A stretch of DNA of 64,000 nucleotides from Paraphaeosphaeria minitans (Eukaryota > Ascomycota > Dothideomycetes > Pleosporales > Didymosphaeriaceae): positions 1,674,001 through 1,738,000 of the forward strand of contig WJXW01000006.1 of the NCBI GenBank assembly GCA_015832175.1, written 5' to 3'. Below are positions 44,377-55,454 of this stretch, piece after piece. The notes under the pieces are model-generated. The model ran no database searches. It had not been told where the DNA came from and saw nothing but the letters and a program-made list of their open reading frames with translations. The position numbers were made by a program, and so were the translations under genes. Every line of letters starts with the position of its first letter. Position 1 is the stretch's first letter.

Positions 44377-46774
44377 TTATGAAAACTCAACGCGACTTCC
44401 ACCCAGCCTTGCCTGCTTCGCCTGCGCCCGTTCCGCTCTTCGCCGTCTCCGGTTCGAGTCGTAGGCGCTCACGTCCGTCTCTGTGCCATACACTTGCGTG
44501 CCCTGCGGACTGCTCATGACGCTCCCACCTGTTCCCGGAATGGGAGGCCGAGTGGGAAGAGGACTTTGATGGCCTGCTGTCGCTCCCATCGGCGGCGGCC
44601 CGGGCGGCGGGCCTGGGATGATGGGCTCAGGCATGGCTATCGGAGCCGAGGCTTGTGCCATTTCTTGCGCTTGAGCCGCTTCCATTGCTGCCGTACGCCG
44701 CCAGCGCTCCTTGTTCTCCCCATTGCTCAGCGAACTCATGCTGCCGTCCCGACGCCTGCCGTCTTTCTTCCGTGCTTCACGCTCCGCGGCAGCTTCCTCC
44801 TCGTTCAGCCTCCTCAGAGTCACATGTCTGCCATCGTTGTGCATCTTGACTTTGACAGATACAGGCGGGGAATTGACACTTCCATCCCGGCTGCCACGGC
44901 GCTGGCTGGCGTCTCTTCTGTCCGTCGAGGCACCAGCTGCCGCCGCACCAAGAGCTGCCGCACCTCCATGATCATGTCTTCGATGCTTGTGGCCACCTGC
45001 TGCCACATATGCTTCAGAACCGGAATCGGAAAGAACTCCGTGAGAGTCCAATGGAGGACGTGCTGGAGCCGTTGATGGCCCAGCAATCGTCTCTGTCTGC
45101 GTCAAATGCGTTGTGCTCCTTCGTGGCCGAACGCCAGGAGTTGTTCCCGAGACATCGCTTTCGGAGAAGATCGTAGACGGCGGTCCGTTTCTTCTAGGAG
45201 GCAACCCATCCCCGGTGAACTTTCGTCGTTGGCTGTTCGCCCGAGCCATGCGCTCATCTTCCAAGTCTTGTTCTTTCACAGCTGCGACATGCGCGTCTTC
45301 TTTCTTGTTCCTCCTCTTGCTCCATTGGTGCTTGAGGAAGCCAGCGAATCCAAGGGCAGCTATTCCATCTCGAAGTCCATGCGATTCTTTGGGTCTCTCG
45401 AGGTCTCCACTGAAACTGGTCCGGCTATCGAAGGAGTCCATCGAGGCACGGCCCCGGGTTGCTCGATGGCCCTGGCGTAAAGGGCTTGCGCCCATAGCGG
45501 CAGCTTGGGCTGCCTCTCTTTCTTCCACCCGACGCCAATGGTCGCGTCCTGGGGAAACCGGGGCCCTCCCTTCTTCAAGGCGACTCAAATCAGTCTGCGT
45601 AACCTCAGATTGGCCAATAGGCGGCCGGCTATAGCTGCCACTGCTTGCTGTTTCGCTTGGTTGGACCTTCTTCTTACCGAACAGCGATTTAAGCGCAAAT
45701 AAACCACCTGCTGCTGCGCCAGCGCCCATCAGTCGGTCTCGCCAGGTGCGATTCTTCCGTCCAACCTCGGTATATTTCTCGTCCATGCGTGAATCGGTAT
45801 AATAGGTGCTGGGGTGCGAGCTGAGGACTTCTCTTCTACCACCTCTTCTGCGGGTGCTGCGACTGCGGGAACGATTTCTCAATGCAGCTAAGCCTGCACC
45901 TGCGGCTCCAGTTGTTGCTACCGAGCCCACCCCATGGCCACGATGGCTTCTGCTTCTGCCGCTCATCGTAGTGTCAGTGATGTATGTGCTTGTCTCATCA
46001 AAGCCCATCTCGGGCTGGTTCCTGTAGGAGAGGACAAACCACGCGCATACGAGGATGAACACCCAGATGGCGTAGACGACAAGAAGCCACAGGGGCGAGC
46101 CATACAATGTTAGACCGAGGGCAACTTGTACGATGCCCAGGAGCGCAATAAGCCTTCCCATCCACTGATGAAGCTGCAGGGAGTCAGTAGACTGCTGCAT
46201 AAAGATCAACGCACGTACCATTAATTTCAGAGGTATCTTGTACCGTTCCTTCCCTTTCTCTAGCTTGTGGATCACACATCCTCCGATGGCTTGAGTCACT
46301 ATCATCGTGTATATTGCGACACCAATTCCGTGGTGCGGGTTGGTGAGAGATCTATTCAGGCCCACTGCTTGGAATGCAAGAGTGAAAAGTGCGGTCGACA
46401 AGAAGACGGTGCCTATCTGCAACCATATGTGCAAGCGTAGCGCCATGCGAGGGTTTCGGTGGTAGAAGCGGGCGAGGAAAATGGCCGAGGGGACAATGAA
46501 CAGGAACGTGATGGCTGCCAAAATGCCGTGTCCTAGGATGAGGCCGTGGTAGCCACTCATGTTCCGAAAGCGATTGCCCATGCCTACGACGTCAGCACCT
46601 GTTCCTGGATGAGCGCGGCTTGTAGTAGTTACCATTGTACTGTGTTGTAGCAAGATTTAAGCCTTGCAGGTTGGGAAGCAGAAACGTGTTCCGCTGCGAA
46701 TCCCAAGTCCCATCGCCGATATACATGGTGTCGGACGAGTAGGCACCGCTCCCCGGCGCTGACAGACCAGACAT
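44377..46774 (-). CDS. Cytochrome b561-domain membrane protein with long basic tail
   Basis: Exons 46774..46633, 46583..46219 and 46173..44377 encode 767 residues. Introns are 49 and 45 nt. After a short N-terminus with possible glycosylation sites there are five or six membrane helices in the first 250 residues, with histidines placed as in cytochrome b561: YHGLILGHGILA, LRLHIWLQIG, PHHGIGVAIYT and HQWMGRLIALLG. These would bind two haems for trans-membrane electron transfer. From residue 260 on the protein is a long Arg/Ser/Gly-rich disordered tail with further low-complexity stretches, usual for this fungal subgroup. The electron donor and acceptor are unknown. No DOMON domain is seen upstream. 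Confidence 0.88.
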
Positions 46775-47289
46775 GTTGCTGGCTTGGATTGAGAGTGACG
46801 TGCAAACTGCGTGCGTTCGTCAAGTCCGTCGTGAGGTTCGCAGGCGGTGGGCAAGTTCGAGTCGTGCGCTGGCCCAACCAGAGCGTGTCCGGCGGGTGCG
46901 GACAGCTCGGTGGAGGGGAGTCGGTGCGGTGGGCGGCGGGCGGGTGGGCGGGCGGGCGAGGCTGGGAAAGGCTCGGAGAAGGTGATCAAGCTGAATTCCA
47001 CCAAGTCACCAAGTGGATTGTAGTGCACGTTAGGTGCAGCTGCACATGCATCGGGCTGGGTTGTGTTTATTCCAAGTCACCAAGGGCAACCATCGATAAG
47101 CTTGCGGGCGGTGAAGACGTGGCAGCGCCAATCACAGGGCCCCACATCCTTTCCGCCCGCCAACACCAGCCAGTCACTGTCAGTGAAGAAACGAATCATG
47201 ATGAATAGCAAGTGGAGATGTGGGAAGTGTTTTACGTCAAGAGTCCGAGTACAACGGGATACCTATTGCAATACGAGAACGTTTAGAGC
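46775..47289. other. Intergenic region, about 515 bp
   Basis: It contains the cytochrome b561 gene's 5' flank with a GGGCGG-rich patch near 46930-46965. No gene recognised. Confidence 0.55.
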
Positions 47290-48564
47290 TCACCTGTCCG
47301 CCCACGCCGCCTTGTGCCCAATGTCTCCATCTGCATCAACTACCTTCCCTCGATCCCATTCCCTCGCCTGGCCCCGTGCCGTCCATCTGACGTCTTCTTC
47401 GTTTTTCTCGTCGCCCCGTTCCCACTTGCTCACTTGCTCATCACTGAACCCGGCTGCCTTGAGCCTTTCTGCTCCTTGTTGCTTCCATCGCTGACGATCG
47501 CGGTATGTTTCAACAGCGTCGCCCCAATCATCGCCCTTGTCTGAGAGCGCATCAGTATCGATCGCCGCGTCGTATGTCGAGGAGAAGCGCGCATTGATGC
47601 CCTCTGCATCGCCTCTGTGTGCACCTCGACCGCGGGAGCGTACAGTCGGCTGTTTTGGCGGTGGTAGTGGCCCTACAATTGCCTCGAGAGGATCAGACTC
47701 GTCTTCAGTCGAGGGGCATCGTTTTGCTCTAATTCGCGACGCGCGCCTACTTTCCCGCTTTTCGCTGTGTCGTGGTGGGCTTCTCGATCTCCTCCGGGGG
47801 GAGCGAGATCTTCCATCGCGCTTCGAAGTTTTGTGATACCGGCTGGATGAAGGTGAAGGAGAGCGCGTGTGGGTTCTGGACCTTGAATTGTGTTGTTCTC
47901 TTGCGTGTTTGCGACTACGGTGCTCAGAGTGCCGTGAGGATTGCGCTACGTCTCTGCTTCTTCGAGAGTGACGCTCGCTTTCGCGTCGAGGGTCGGAGCG
48001 ATACGCCGGCCGTTCTGCCTTGTCCACACTGCGCCGTCTCCTGTGCCTACATTCCTCGTTTCTCGGTCCATGCCGAGCATGTGCTGACCTCTGGGAGCTC
48101 CTTCTATCCTGGTTCTCGTCACTGCTCACGCGAGGCCGTTCCCTGCCTTCGGTCATCCGTTCATGACAGTCGTATTCGTCCTCTTGTCTGCGTTGTCGTT
48201 TCGGCGTTCGATCGTCACCGCCGTCCTTTGCAGTATCTAGCTGTCGCAGGCGTGCGCGCGAGTCTTTCGCCTCTCGAGCCAGCAAAGCTGCATTGTGGCT
48301 ATCGGTTTGGCGGATGATATGTCGCAGAAAGTTGGTGTTCGGCTTCGGAGCGTCTGGTCTCTGCCTACATACCGTTAGCTACAGTAAAAGCCATGCATGC
48401 AGCCAAGTGACTGTACTTCATGACCCGCGACAGAGGCATTCAACGCACCTCTTTGAGTGGAAGGCATCCAGGCCTACAAAGCTGTATTTTTTCGATGCGT
48501 CTACAGCATCTTGCTTGAGTAGGCGCGCAACGTATTCGTCATCATCAACGCTACCGTCTGCCAT
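47290..48564 (-). CDS. RS-rich nuclear protein, pre-mRNA-splicing factor 38B-like
   Basis: Exons 48564..48449 and 48358..47290 encode 394 residues. The conserved N-terminus is DDEYVARLLKQDA, KKYSFVGLDAF and, across the intron, RPDAPKPNTNFLRHIIRQTD with SHNAALL. A long Arg/Ser/His-rich region with SRSPRRRSRSPPR follows, then a conserved C-terminal block (GPLPPPKQPTVRSRGRGAHR, DDWGDAVETYRDRQRWKQQG, ERLKAAGFSDEQVSKWE). Fungal proteins of this shape are commonly annotated as splicing factor 38B; an RS-rich nuclear role is inferred. The last codon is followed directly by TGA inside an AG|GTGAGC context, so one more short 3' exon is possible. It shares a 194-bp divergent promoter with the Sos7-like gene. 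Confidence 0.75.
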
Positions 48565-48758
48565 GGTGGAGGTGTTGGTGGATGCTAAAGTGTGTGCGCG
48601 TGAGGCAGAAGGTGAATCAATGATAGGCACGAGTAGACTGCCGAGGCGGGGTTTATTCGCTAAATCCGCATCCACGCTTTTCCCAAACAACAACACATTG
48701 ACCCCGCGACAGTGCGCGAGTAGCATTCCCCAAATACAGTCTTGAGTCGCTTCTACGA
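48565..48758. promoter_or_regulatory. Short bidirectional promoter region
   Basis: Only 194 bp separate the two divergent start codons (splicing-factor-like and Sos7-like genes), so both promoters and 5' leaders must overlap here. No TATA box seen. Confidence 0.6.
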
Positions 48759-49673
48759 ATGGCAGATATGGAGAACGTATCTGGGTCGAAGTTGAGCGCT
48801 GCGGTAGCAGCGCTAGAACAGCTGCAAAAATTACCCTCCCTAAAACTGATCTCTCTCGCGGAGACACTTGCGCCGAAAGACAACGCTCAGTCCACGGACA
48901 AACGCACTTCGACGGTCTCCGACGACAGCGAACAGAATGGCGACACACATCCGGCAGCTTTGCAGGCGGATCTTCAACATTACAAGGTACGATGTCTTAT
49001 TCACCCACACCGACAGGTGGGCTAACGCGTCCAGGAACTGTTTGGCAAACTTCGCTTCAGCTATGTCGAGCAGGTCACCAAAGAGAAGTTTCTACGCGGC
49101 ATTACCGCGGATCCACCCAGTCTGGTCGAGGCAAAAGAGAATGAGGCGAAAGAGAAAGATATTCTGGCTCTGAAAGCCATCTTGAAGGACCGCAAGGTGG
49201 AGATTGCAGAACTGTTACAACAGCTTGAGGCCAAGGGGCGAGAGCTGGCGCTGCGATACGAAGGTGTACAGCTGAAGACGCAGCATCTTGCATCACTCCC
49301 AGTGGATATCGAGGGCCTGGAAGCGAACATCGAGACTCTGAGAAGAGAACAGATACCACCTTCACAAAACCCCGAGCTTGCGCTACCGTTGCCGGAGACG
49401 GCCCTATTGGTGGAGCAACGCGAAGCTGAACTCACTGCCCTAAACATACAACTTGCGAAACTTCAGTCATCATTACCAAACCGTGCACGTGAACTGGAGA
49501 AATTGGAACGAGAACTCAAGCCGCTGGAAACACAGAAGCAAGGCACAGTTGCAGCTGCGAAGGAGGCCAGACGACGGAAAGAGGATGGCGGTGGCATTGG
49601 AGACGAGCTTGAAGAGAGGGGGCGCTGGCTTAGAGCATCAGAGGTTGCCTTGAACAAGATGTTAGAGGTGTGA
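48759..49673 (+). CDS. Sos7-like kinetochore protein (coiled coil)
   Basis: Exons 48759..48986 and 49035..49673 (48-nt intron) encode 288 residues. A conserved N-terminal block crosses the intron: LQADLQHYK then ELFGKLRFSYVEQVTKEKFL with RGITADPP. This is the signature of Sos7, the fission-yeast partner of the Spc7/KNL1 kinetochore scaffold (Kre28 in budding yeast). The remainder is heptad-like coiled coil from about residue 110 to the end (EIAELLQQLEAKGRELALRY, LEKLERELKPLETQ). The protein should sit in the outer kinetochore and bridge Spc7 to the KMN network. The call depends on recognition of the N-terminal block. Confidence 0.78.
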
Positions 49674-50164
49674 ACTTGGACGATTGGCAATCCGCAAAGT
49701 CGGAAGCACGTTAAGATGGGTACGCAAACGACTGTGCAGGTCCATCGATACGCCGTCTCGAATGTCTGCAGCTACGATGGTACCCTCAGAAAGCGGTAAG
49801 CCGTGCAGACTGGTTGTGTGGAGGCCGGTGTTAGCTTGAGATCGAGTGGTATTTCAGAAGACGGTGGATGCAAGAAAAGGGCAGCTGAATTGACTTCATT
49901 CGAGACATTTGCGCGGGTTTCGGAGGACAAGACGTGTGGACTCGTGGTTCAATCGTGACAGACCATGATATAATTTTCCTGTAATGCCACAAGCTCCGAG
50001 AAGTGTCATTCGTCCTCACATCCTTCTATCGAGGATGATTTATCGGAAGTGATGCTCAAAAACGCCTGAGCAATATTCGATAACCTTGCCAGTTGAAAAC
50101 CTGCCTGCCTTCACGCTCCCGCCTATTCAGCCCCTACGCCAAACCCCCGTTGTCATCGCGTCGT
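49674..50164. other. Intergenic region, about 490 bp, between convergent genes
   Basis: 3' flanks of the Sos7-like gene and eL37. No feature recognised. Confidence 0.55.
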
Positions 50165-50641
<477 letters not shown>

Positions 50642-52699
50642 CTTGTGGGAGGGGGTCTGAGGAACAATTAGTTATTACGCAGGACTACGAAGAGCGAGGA
50701 GGGCATACCTGTTGACGCTGTGGGTTAGTTTGAGGTTGTCGAGTGTCGCTTGAGGTTGCTGTGTCGGAAGTCGATTTCGCTCATTGTGCGATGGTGGGGG
50801 CTAGCCGTTTGTGACGTAGCGGCTTGGCCGCGCCAAAGCCGTGGGCAGAGTGGGCTGACTGGTTGCGCGGCGACCCCCTCTCCACTTGCACCCATCCTGA
50901 TCTTTCGCCCTGCGCGTCGATTGTGCAAATATTTCTGACAATATGCCTTGTCGCGCACCTCATGGCGTACTCTAGTTCGCGACGAGATTTGATTCTGATT
51001 ATTGTTCGTCACGAGCGCTTCCCTGTTACCCGGAGTCGGCATTTGAATCATTCATCCTAGAGCATTCATTTCTTGTAACAGAGGCCCTGAAACACGTTAT
51101 CCCAAGGTACAGGACATGGCACAACTTCGACAACATGCACGGCTCTTGCGGCGTCGGTCAAACCGACAACTGTACCCGTACTAGGCACGGAGTTGGACTC
51201 TCTCGTGCTGAGAGTTCGAACTGGGACCGGATGCCGGAGCCTTTGCTCTTTTGATACCTTTTTCTTGGGTAGCGTGGAGTACTCAGAGTTTCTACTATAT
51301 TAACCTTACCTTGCCTCACGGGTGTCTACGTTCACGTTCGTGAAAGAGTATGTGGGTATCGTTGACATTTCCAGTCCCTGTCTCGCCGCGTATTCAAGAG
51401 TCATGTGAACACAGAACAAGTAGCTTCTGGCCCCTGTCACTGTATTCGATCCCACCAGTCCGCTCTCGCATCACCTATTGTGCAGTAACACAGATGTGCA
51501 TACCCTGGGCGTTGCTCGCCTTCATGCAGTTGAACTATACCAACATATCGATCTAGGACACAATTCCATACGCCTCAAGGATTATCCACGCTCAGATAGG
51601 ATCGAGCTTCGTGCAGCTCTGTGAGTGGGGAGTGTCCAAGCCCTGGTGCGTAGTGCTTGCTACAGCTAGGCGCAATGGATGTGCGGTGGCAGCGCCCCCC
51701 GTACACAATTCACACGAGTCTCACGCAAGCATTGCATCCTAGCATCAGGGGCCACCTTTATCAGTGCAGGGCTCTTTTGCGATGGCACATCGTTCTATCA
51801 CACCAAGGATTGATGTTGCACCAGGCAGAATACCTCCAAGGCTTTGCGGCACGTGTGATTCTCCTTCATGCCGGGCCCCTCTTCCTCCTGCCGACTTCAC
51901 TATCCACGCAGCCTATGTGTTAACACCACAAGTTCCAAGAAGAATATGTTCGGCATGTCATCATTGGAACACCAAATGACAGACCCTTAGTCCGTACCTG
52001 GCCCGGCGTTTTGGGCGCTGGTGGAGGGCATGTGGAGAGAGACCCACGATCCAATACAATGAATACCTACCTAGCGATCTACCACGCTCTGCGGTCTTAA
52101 AACATCTCGCGCTCATATCGTTAAGCCCTGCAGCGTCGCGCCACTTGCTTCAAGTCACCATGCTTTTGGCTTCGGTTTATTCTCTGCCGGGCGCGGTATC
52201 TAATAAGCATGCTTCGCTGCGATGAACCAATGAGCAGCACGCATGCAAACCCGTGCCGCTGTCCTCGAGGCTTGCTCGTGGCACCCCCGCGTCGCAGTCC
52301 GCTCCGCCTAGACCCCAAAGCTCCTGCGTATTCATACCGAGGGCCATGGCGCACTGCACCCCAGTATCGTCGTCCCTTCGCGACCCAAGCGCGCCTGGAC
52401 TGTTGCTTGAAGAAAAGCAGGAGCAGTCCTCATCGTGGACCAGCCCCGACCTCTATTCTTACTACGATTCATGTCCAGTCACCGCAATTGCGAGCTTACA
52501 TCACTTGTGAAACAACAGACGTCTGTCAGCCTCCGTCTACGAATGGGAGACAAATGATAGGTCTCCTTCCCGTCCAGGGACAATTGCTGTACTTCGTCAA
52601 TCCGCAAACTGATTTCGGCATCTGTTTTGCATGGTTCGAGAAAGACTGTGATACGGATATTGAAGTCAACCAGGTGCAGCCTAATACATCAAGGTCACG
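50642..52699. other. Intergenic region, about 2 kb
   Basis: No protein gene is supported; several plus-strand frames lack conserved features. A hairpin-rich segment at 51141-51251 is listed separately. The left edge is the eL37 promoter and the right edge the phosphate-transporter 5' flank. Confidence 0.5.
51141..51251 (+). ncRNA. Candidate structured RNA of unknown type
   Basis: Terminal GGCTC (51141) can pair with GAGCC (51237-51241). Inside are a 6-bp hairpin GTCGGT/ACCGAC (51153-51167, 3-nt loop) and a longer hairpin AGTTGGACTCTC/GAGAGTTCGAACT (51191-51222). A T-rich run follows (TTTGCTCTTTT), as at polymerase III ends, and a GTTCGAA core resembles a B-box. It does not fold as a tRNA and does not match 5S rRNA. 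It may be chance. Confidence 0.25.
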
Positions 52700-55230
52700 A
52701 TGCATTCACTCCCATTACCGAAAGCAGGGAACTCTGCTTACCATGATGCTACCAGTGTCTACGTGAGTCTGCATCATCCCAACGATTGTATTTGCCATTG
52801 ATATGCTACCAGACACATATTGCTGTATGTCTGTGTGACCGAATTCACTACGAGGCGCCCGTCTATTTCCTTTACTTATCGTACTCAGGACCCCAATGAG
52901 CGGCGCCGGATGGCGCTCGCCGAGGTGGACAAGGCACCTTTTGGGTGGTATCATGTGCGGCTTGCTGTCGTCACTGGTATTGGATTCTTCACGGATGCCT
53001 ACTCAGTACGTCCAAGAGTAAAAGCACATCGAGAGTACTGACCTAGACTAGTTATTTGCTATCAATTTGGCGGTGATAATGCTCGGTATAGTATGTCAAG
53101 TCATTCCAAGGTATCTTCCTTTGGCATAGCACATGTAACCGGCCACTGGTATCATTGGGCAAATCACTTTAATTACACCGCCCGCATGTGGACTTACTGA
53201 TACCTAGGTCTACTGGCAAGATGACGTGAACAAAGGCGTCATGCCTCACAATGCCGACACTGCGATCAAAGTTGCTACCTCTGCTGGAGCCAGTACGTAA
53301 GAGCTGAATGCCAGTAGTAGGTCCGGCGCTGACATATTCCTTCCTTATAGTATTTGGTCAGGTCATATTTGGCTACCTCGCCGATGTTCTGGGGCGGAAG
53401 AAGATGTACGGCGTCGAGCTTATGATCATCATCTCCACAACGTTGGCGCAATCGCTTTGTGGAGAATCAACCGCTGTCTCCGTTGTGGGAGTCCTCATTT
53501 TCTGTAAGTCTAGAAGCCTAGGATGCTTGTTTGGTGTCTAATTATTACGTACCTAATCTAACGCTTTTCCAGATCGCGTAATCATGGTCGTTCTCCCCTA
53601 GTGATGCACTTATTGACCGCCACTGATGATGATCAGGGAATTGGCGTGGGAGGCGACTATCCCCTCAGTGCTGTGATCACTGCGGAATTCGCCAGCACCA
53701 GAAACAGAGGCGGCATAATTGGTGATTGACCCAGACGCACCGTCCTGTACTACATAACACTGACTCAACGCAGCCGCCGTTTTTGCCATGCAAGGCCTTG
53801 GGCAATTAGCAGCGGCGCTTATGGCCCTGGTTGTGGTTGCTGCATATAAGAAAGACCTAGCGGCTGTTCCTGATGTGGCGTCTTGCAGCGGTGACTGCGT
53901 TGCGGCCGTTGACAAGATGTGGAGGATCATCATCGCGTTTGGGGGAATTCCTGGCTGGTTCGCCCTCTACTACCGTCTCACCATTCCGGAAACTCCACGA
54001 TATACCTTCGACGTTTTGTATGACATCGAAAAAGCCTCTATGGACACTCGGCGCTACCGGTATGGAAAAGCTGGTAATACGGTGAATCCTGTTGAGCAAG
54101 CTCAAGTCCGACGTGACATGGTAAGTGAAATCTAGAGCTATCGTACTTATGTTCACGCAATGCGCTCATTTCTAGTAATGTGACTCTATGATATTAGGGG
54201 AGCTCAACGGAAGTCGCTTATTAATGATGCATCCAGGCCAAGTACAAGACCCCGCGTCCAACCGTTGGGGAGATATTCCGCTACTACTCCAAGAAACGCA
54301 ACTTTATCAGACTTTTCGGGACATCGTTGTCATGGTTTTTTCTTGACCTGGCATTTTATGGACTCAGCTTCTCGAGCGCAAGTCTTTTGAGTACCATGGG
54401 CTTTGACAAAAGGGGGAGTCTTTACGAGAACCTAAGAAACACAGCAACAGGACAGGTTGTTCTGATCTGCGCGGTAAGTGCTCACCTGCAATATCTGCTC
54501 ACCAGCTAATTGCTCTCAGGGCGCGATACCTGGGTATTGGATGACCGTCTTCACGGTCGACCGCCTCGGCAGAAAACCAATTCAAATCGGCGGCTTCGCC
54601 ATCCTCACCATCATCTTCTGCGTCCTAGGATTTGCATGGAAGGGGCTTACCAAGATCCACCTACTAGTACTCTACGTGCTAGCCCAGTTCTTCTTCAATT
54701 TCGGCAAGCATCCTCGCGTCCCTGAACCACGTCGAACAGCGTTTCTAATACAGCCAGGCCCCAACGCCACAACGTTCATCACCCCCGCCGAAATCTTCCC
54801 CACGCGCGTCCGCTCAGCCGGCCACGGCATATCCGCGGGCTTTGGCAAACTTGGCGCCGTAATCGCACAGGTTTTCTTCGCCCCTATGATCAAGCGCGGC
54901 GCCACGCACGACAACCCCACCCCTTGGATCCACTGTGTCATGCAGATCTTCGCGCTCTTCATGTTTCTCGGATGCCTGACGAGTTTGCTGGTGCCGGAGA
55001 GTAAGAGTGCGAGGTTGGAGGAGCTTGCCGGGGAGGGCGAAGACATATATGAGTTGCAGTTCAGGAGTCAGTTTTATACAGGTGGGGAGAGGAGTTCGAG
55101 GTGCAGTGCGCCGAGTGGACAGGGAAGCCCGTTGAGTAATGGTGGCGATCAATATACAAAGGGGAGAGAGGTAGGAGTGAGTCGGGCTGATGAGGACCCC
55201 GAGAAAGAGAGAGGGTGGAAAGTGGGTTAG
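52700..55230 (+). CDS. High-affinity inorganic phosphate transporter, Pho84-like (MFS)
   Basis: Twelve exons: 52700..52762, 52813..52824, 52889..53005, 53052..53090, 53208..53292, 53351..53503, 53573..53586, 53637..53721, 53774..54120, 54237..54473, 54520..54703 and 54758..55230, giving 602 residues. The N-terminus reads AYHDATSVY then THIA (12-nt exon) then DPNERRRMALAEVDKAPFGW. Twelve membrane helices follow with LADVLGRKKMYGVEL, the family motif GGDYPLSAVITAEFAS, DRLGRKPIQIGG and PNATTFITPAEIFPTRVRS. This is the Pho84/PHO-5 phosphate:H+ symporter family of the plasma membrane. One exon is 12 nt and one 14 nt, and the last intron uses a GC donor. Phosphate-dependent control is likely by family, not shown here. 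Confidence 0.9.
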
Positions 55231-55454
55231 GCAATGGCATTACTTTACCTGTTGCATCAAGTCAAGGCGTTCTAGCGGATCAACGGTGATCGTTCATGAC
55301 CGAAAACTCCGCTGAACGTGCATAACCGAATGGTTCCATTACATTTATATCGTTTCTGTCTTATTACAGGACGCACAATGACCTTCCATGCCGAAAGACC
55401 CTGCTTCATGAAATAAACAGCCAAAGTCTGCGGTAAGCATGGACCGAGCAATAA

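Noticed and set aside
48565..48948. Upstream extension of the splicing-factor-like frame on the minus strand
   Set aside because: The frame stays open across the divergent promoter and into the Sos7-like gene, but the conserved N-terminus begins at the ATG at 48564.
51141..51251. Calling this element a tRNA or 5S rRNA
   Set aside because: The GTTCGAA core is not flanked by a proper 5-bp T stem, no A-box or anticodon arm fits, and the sequence does not match the conserved 5S core. It was kept only as a low-confidence structured element.
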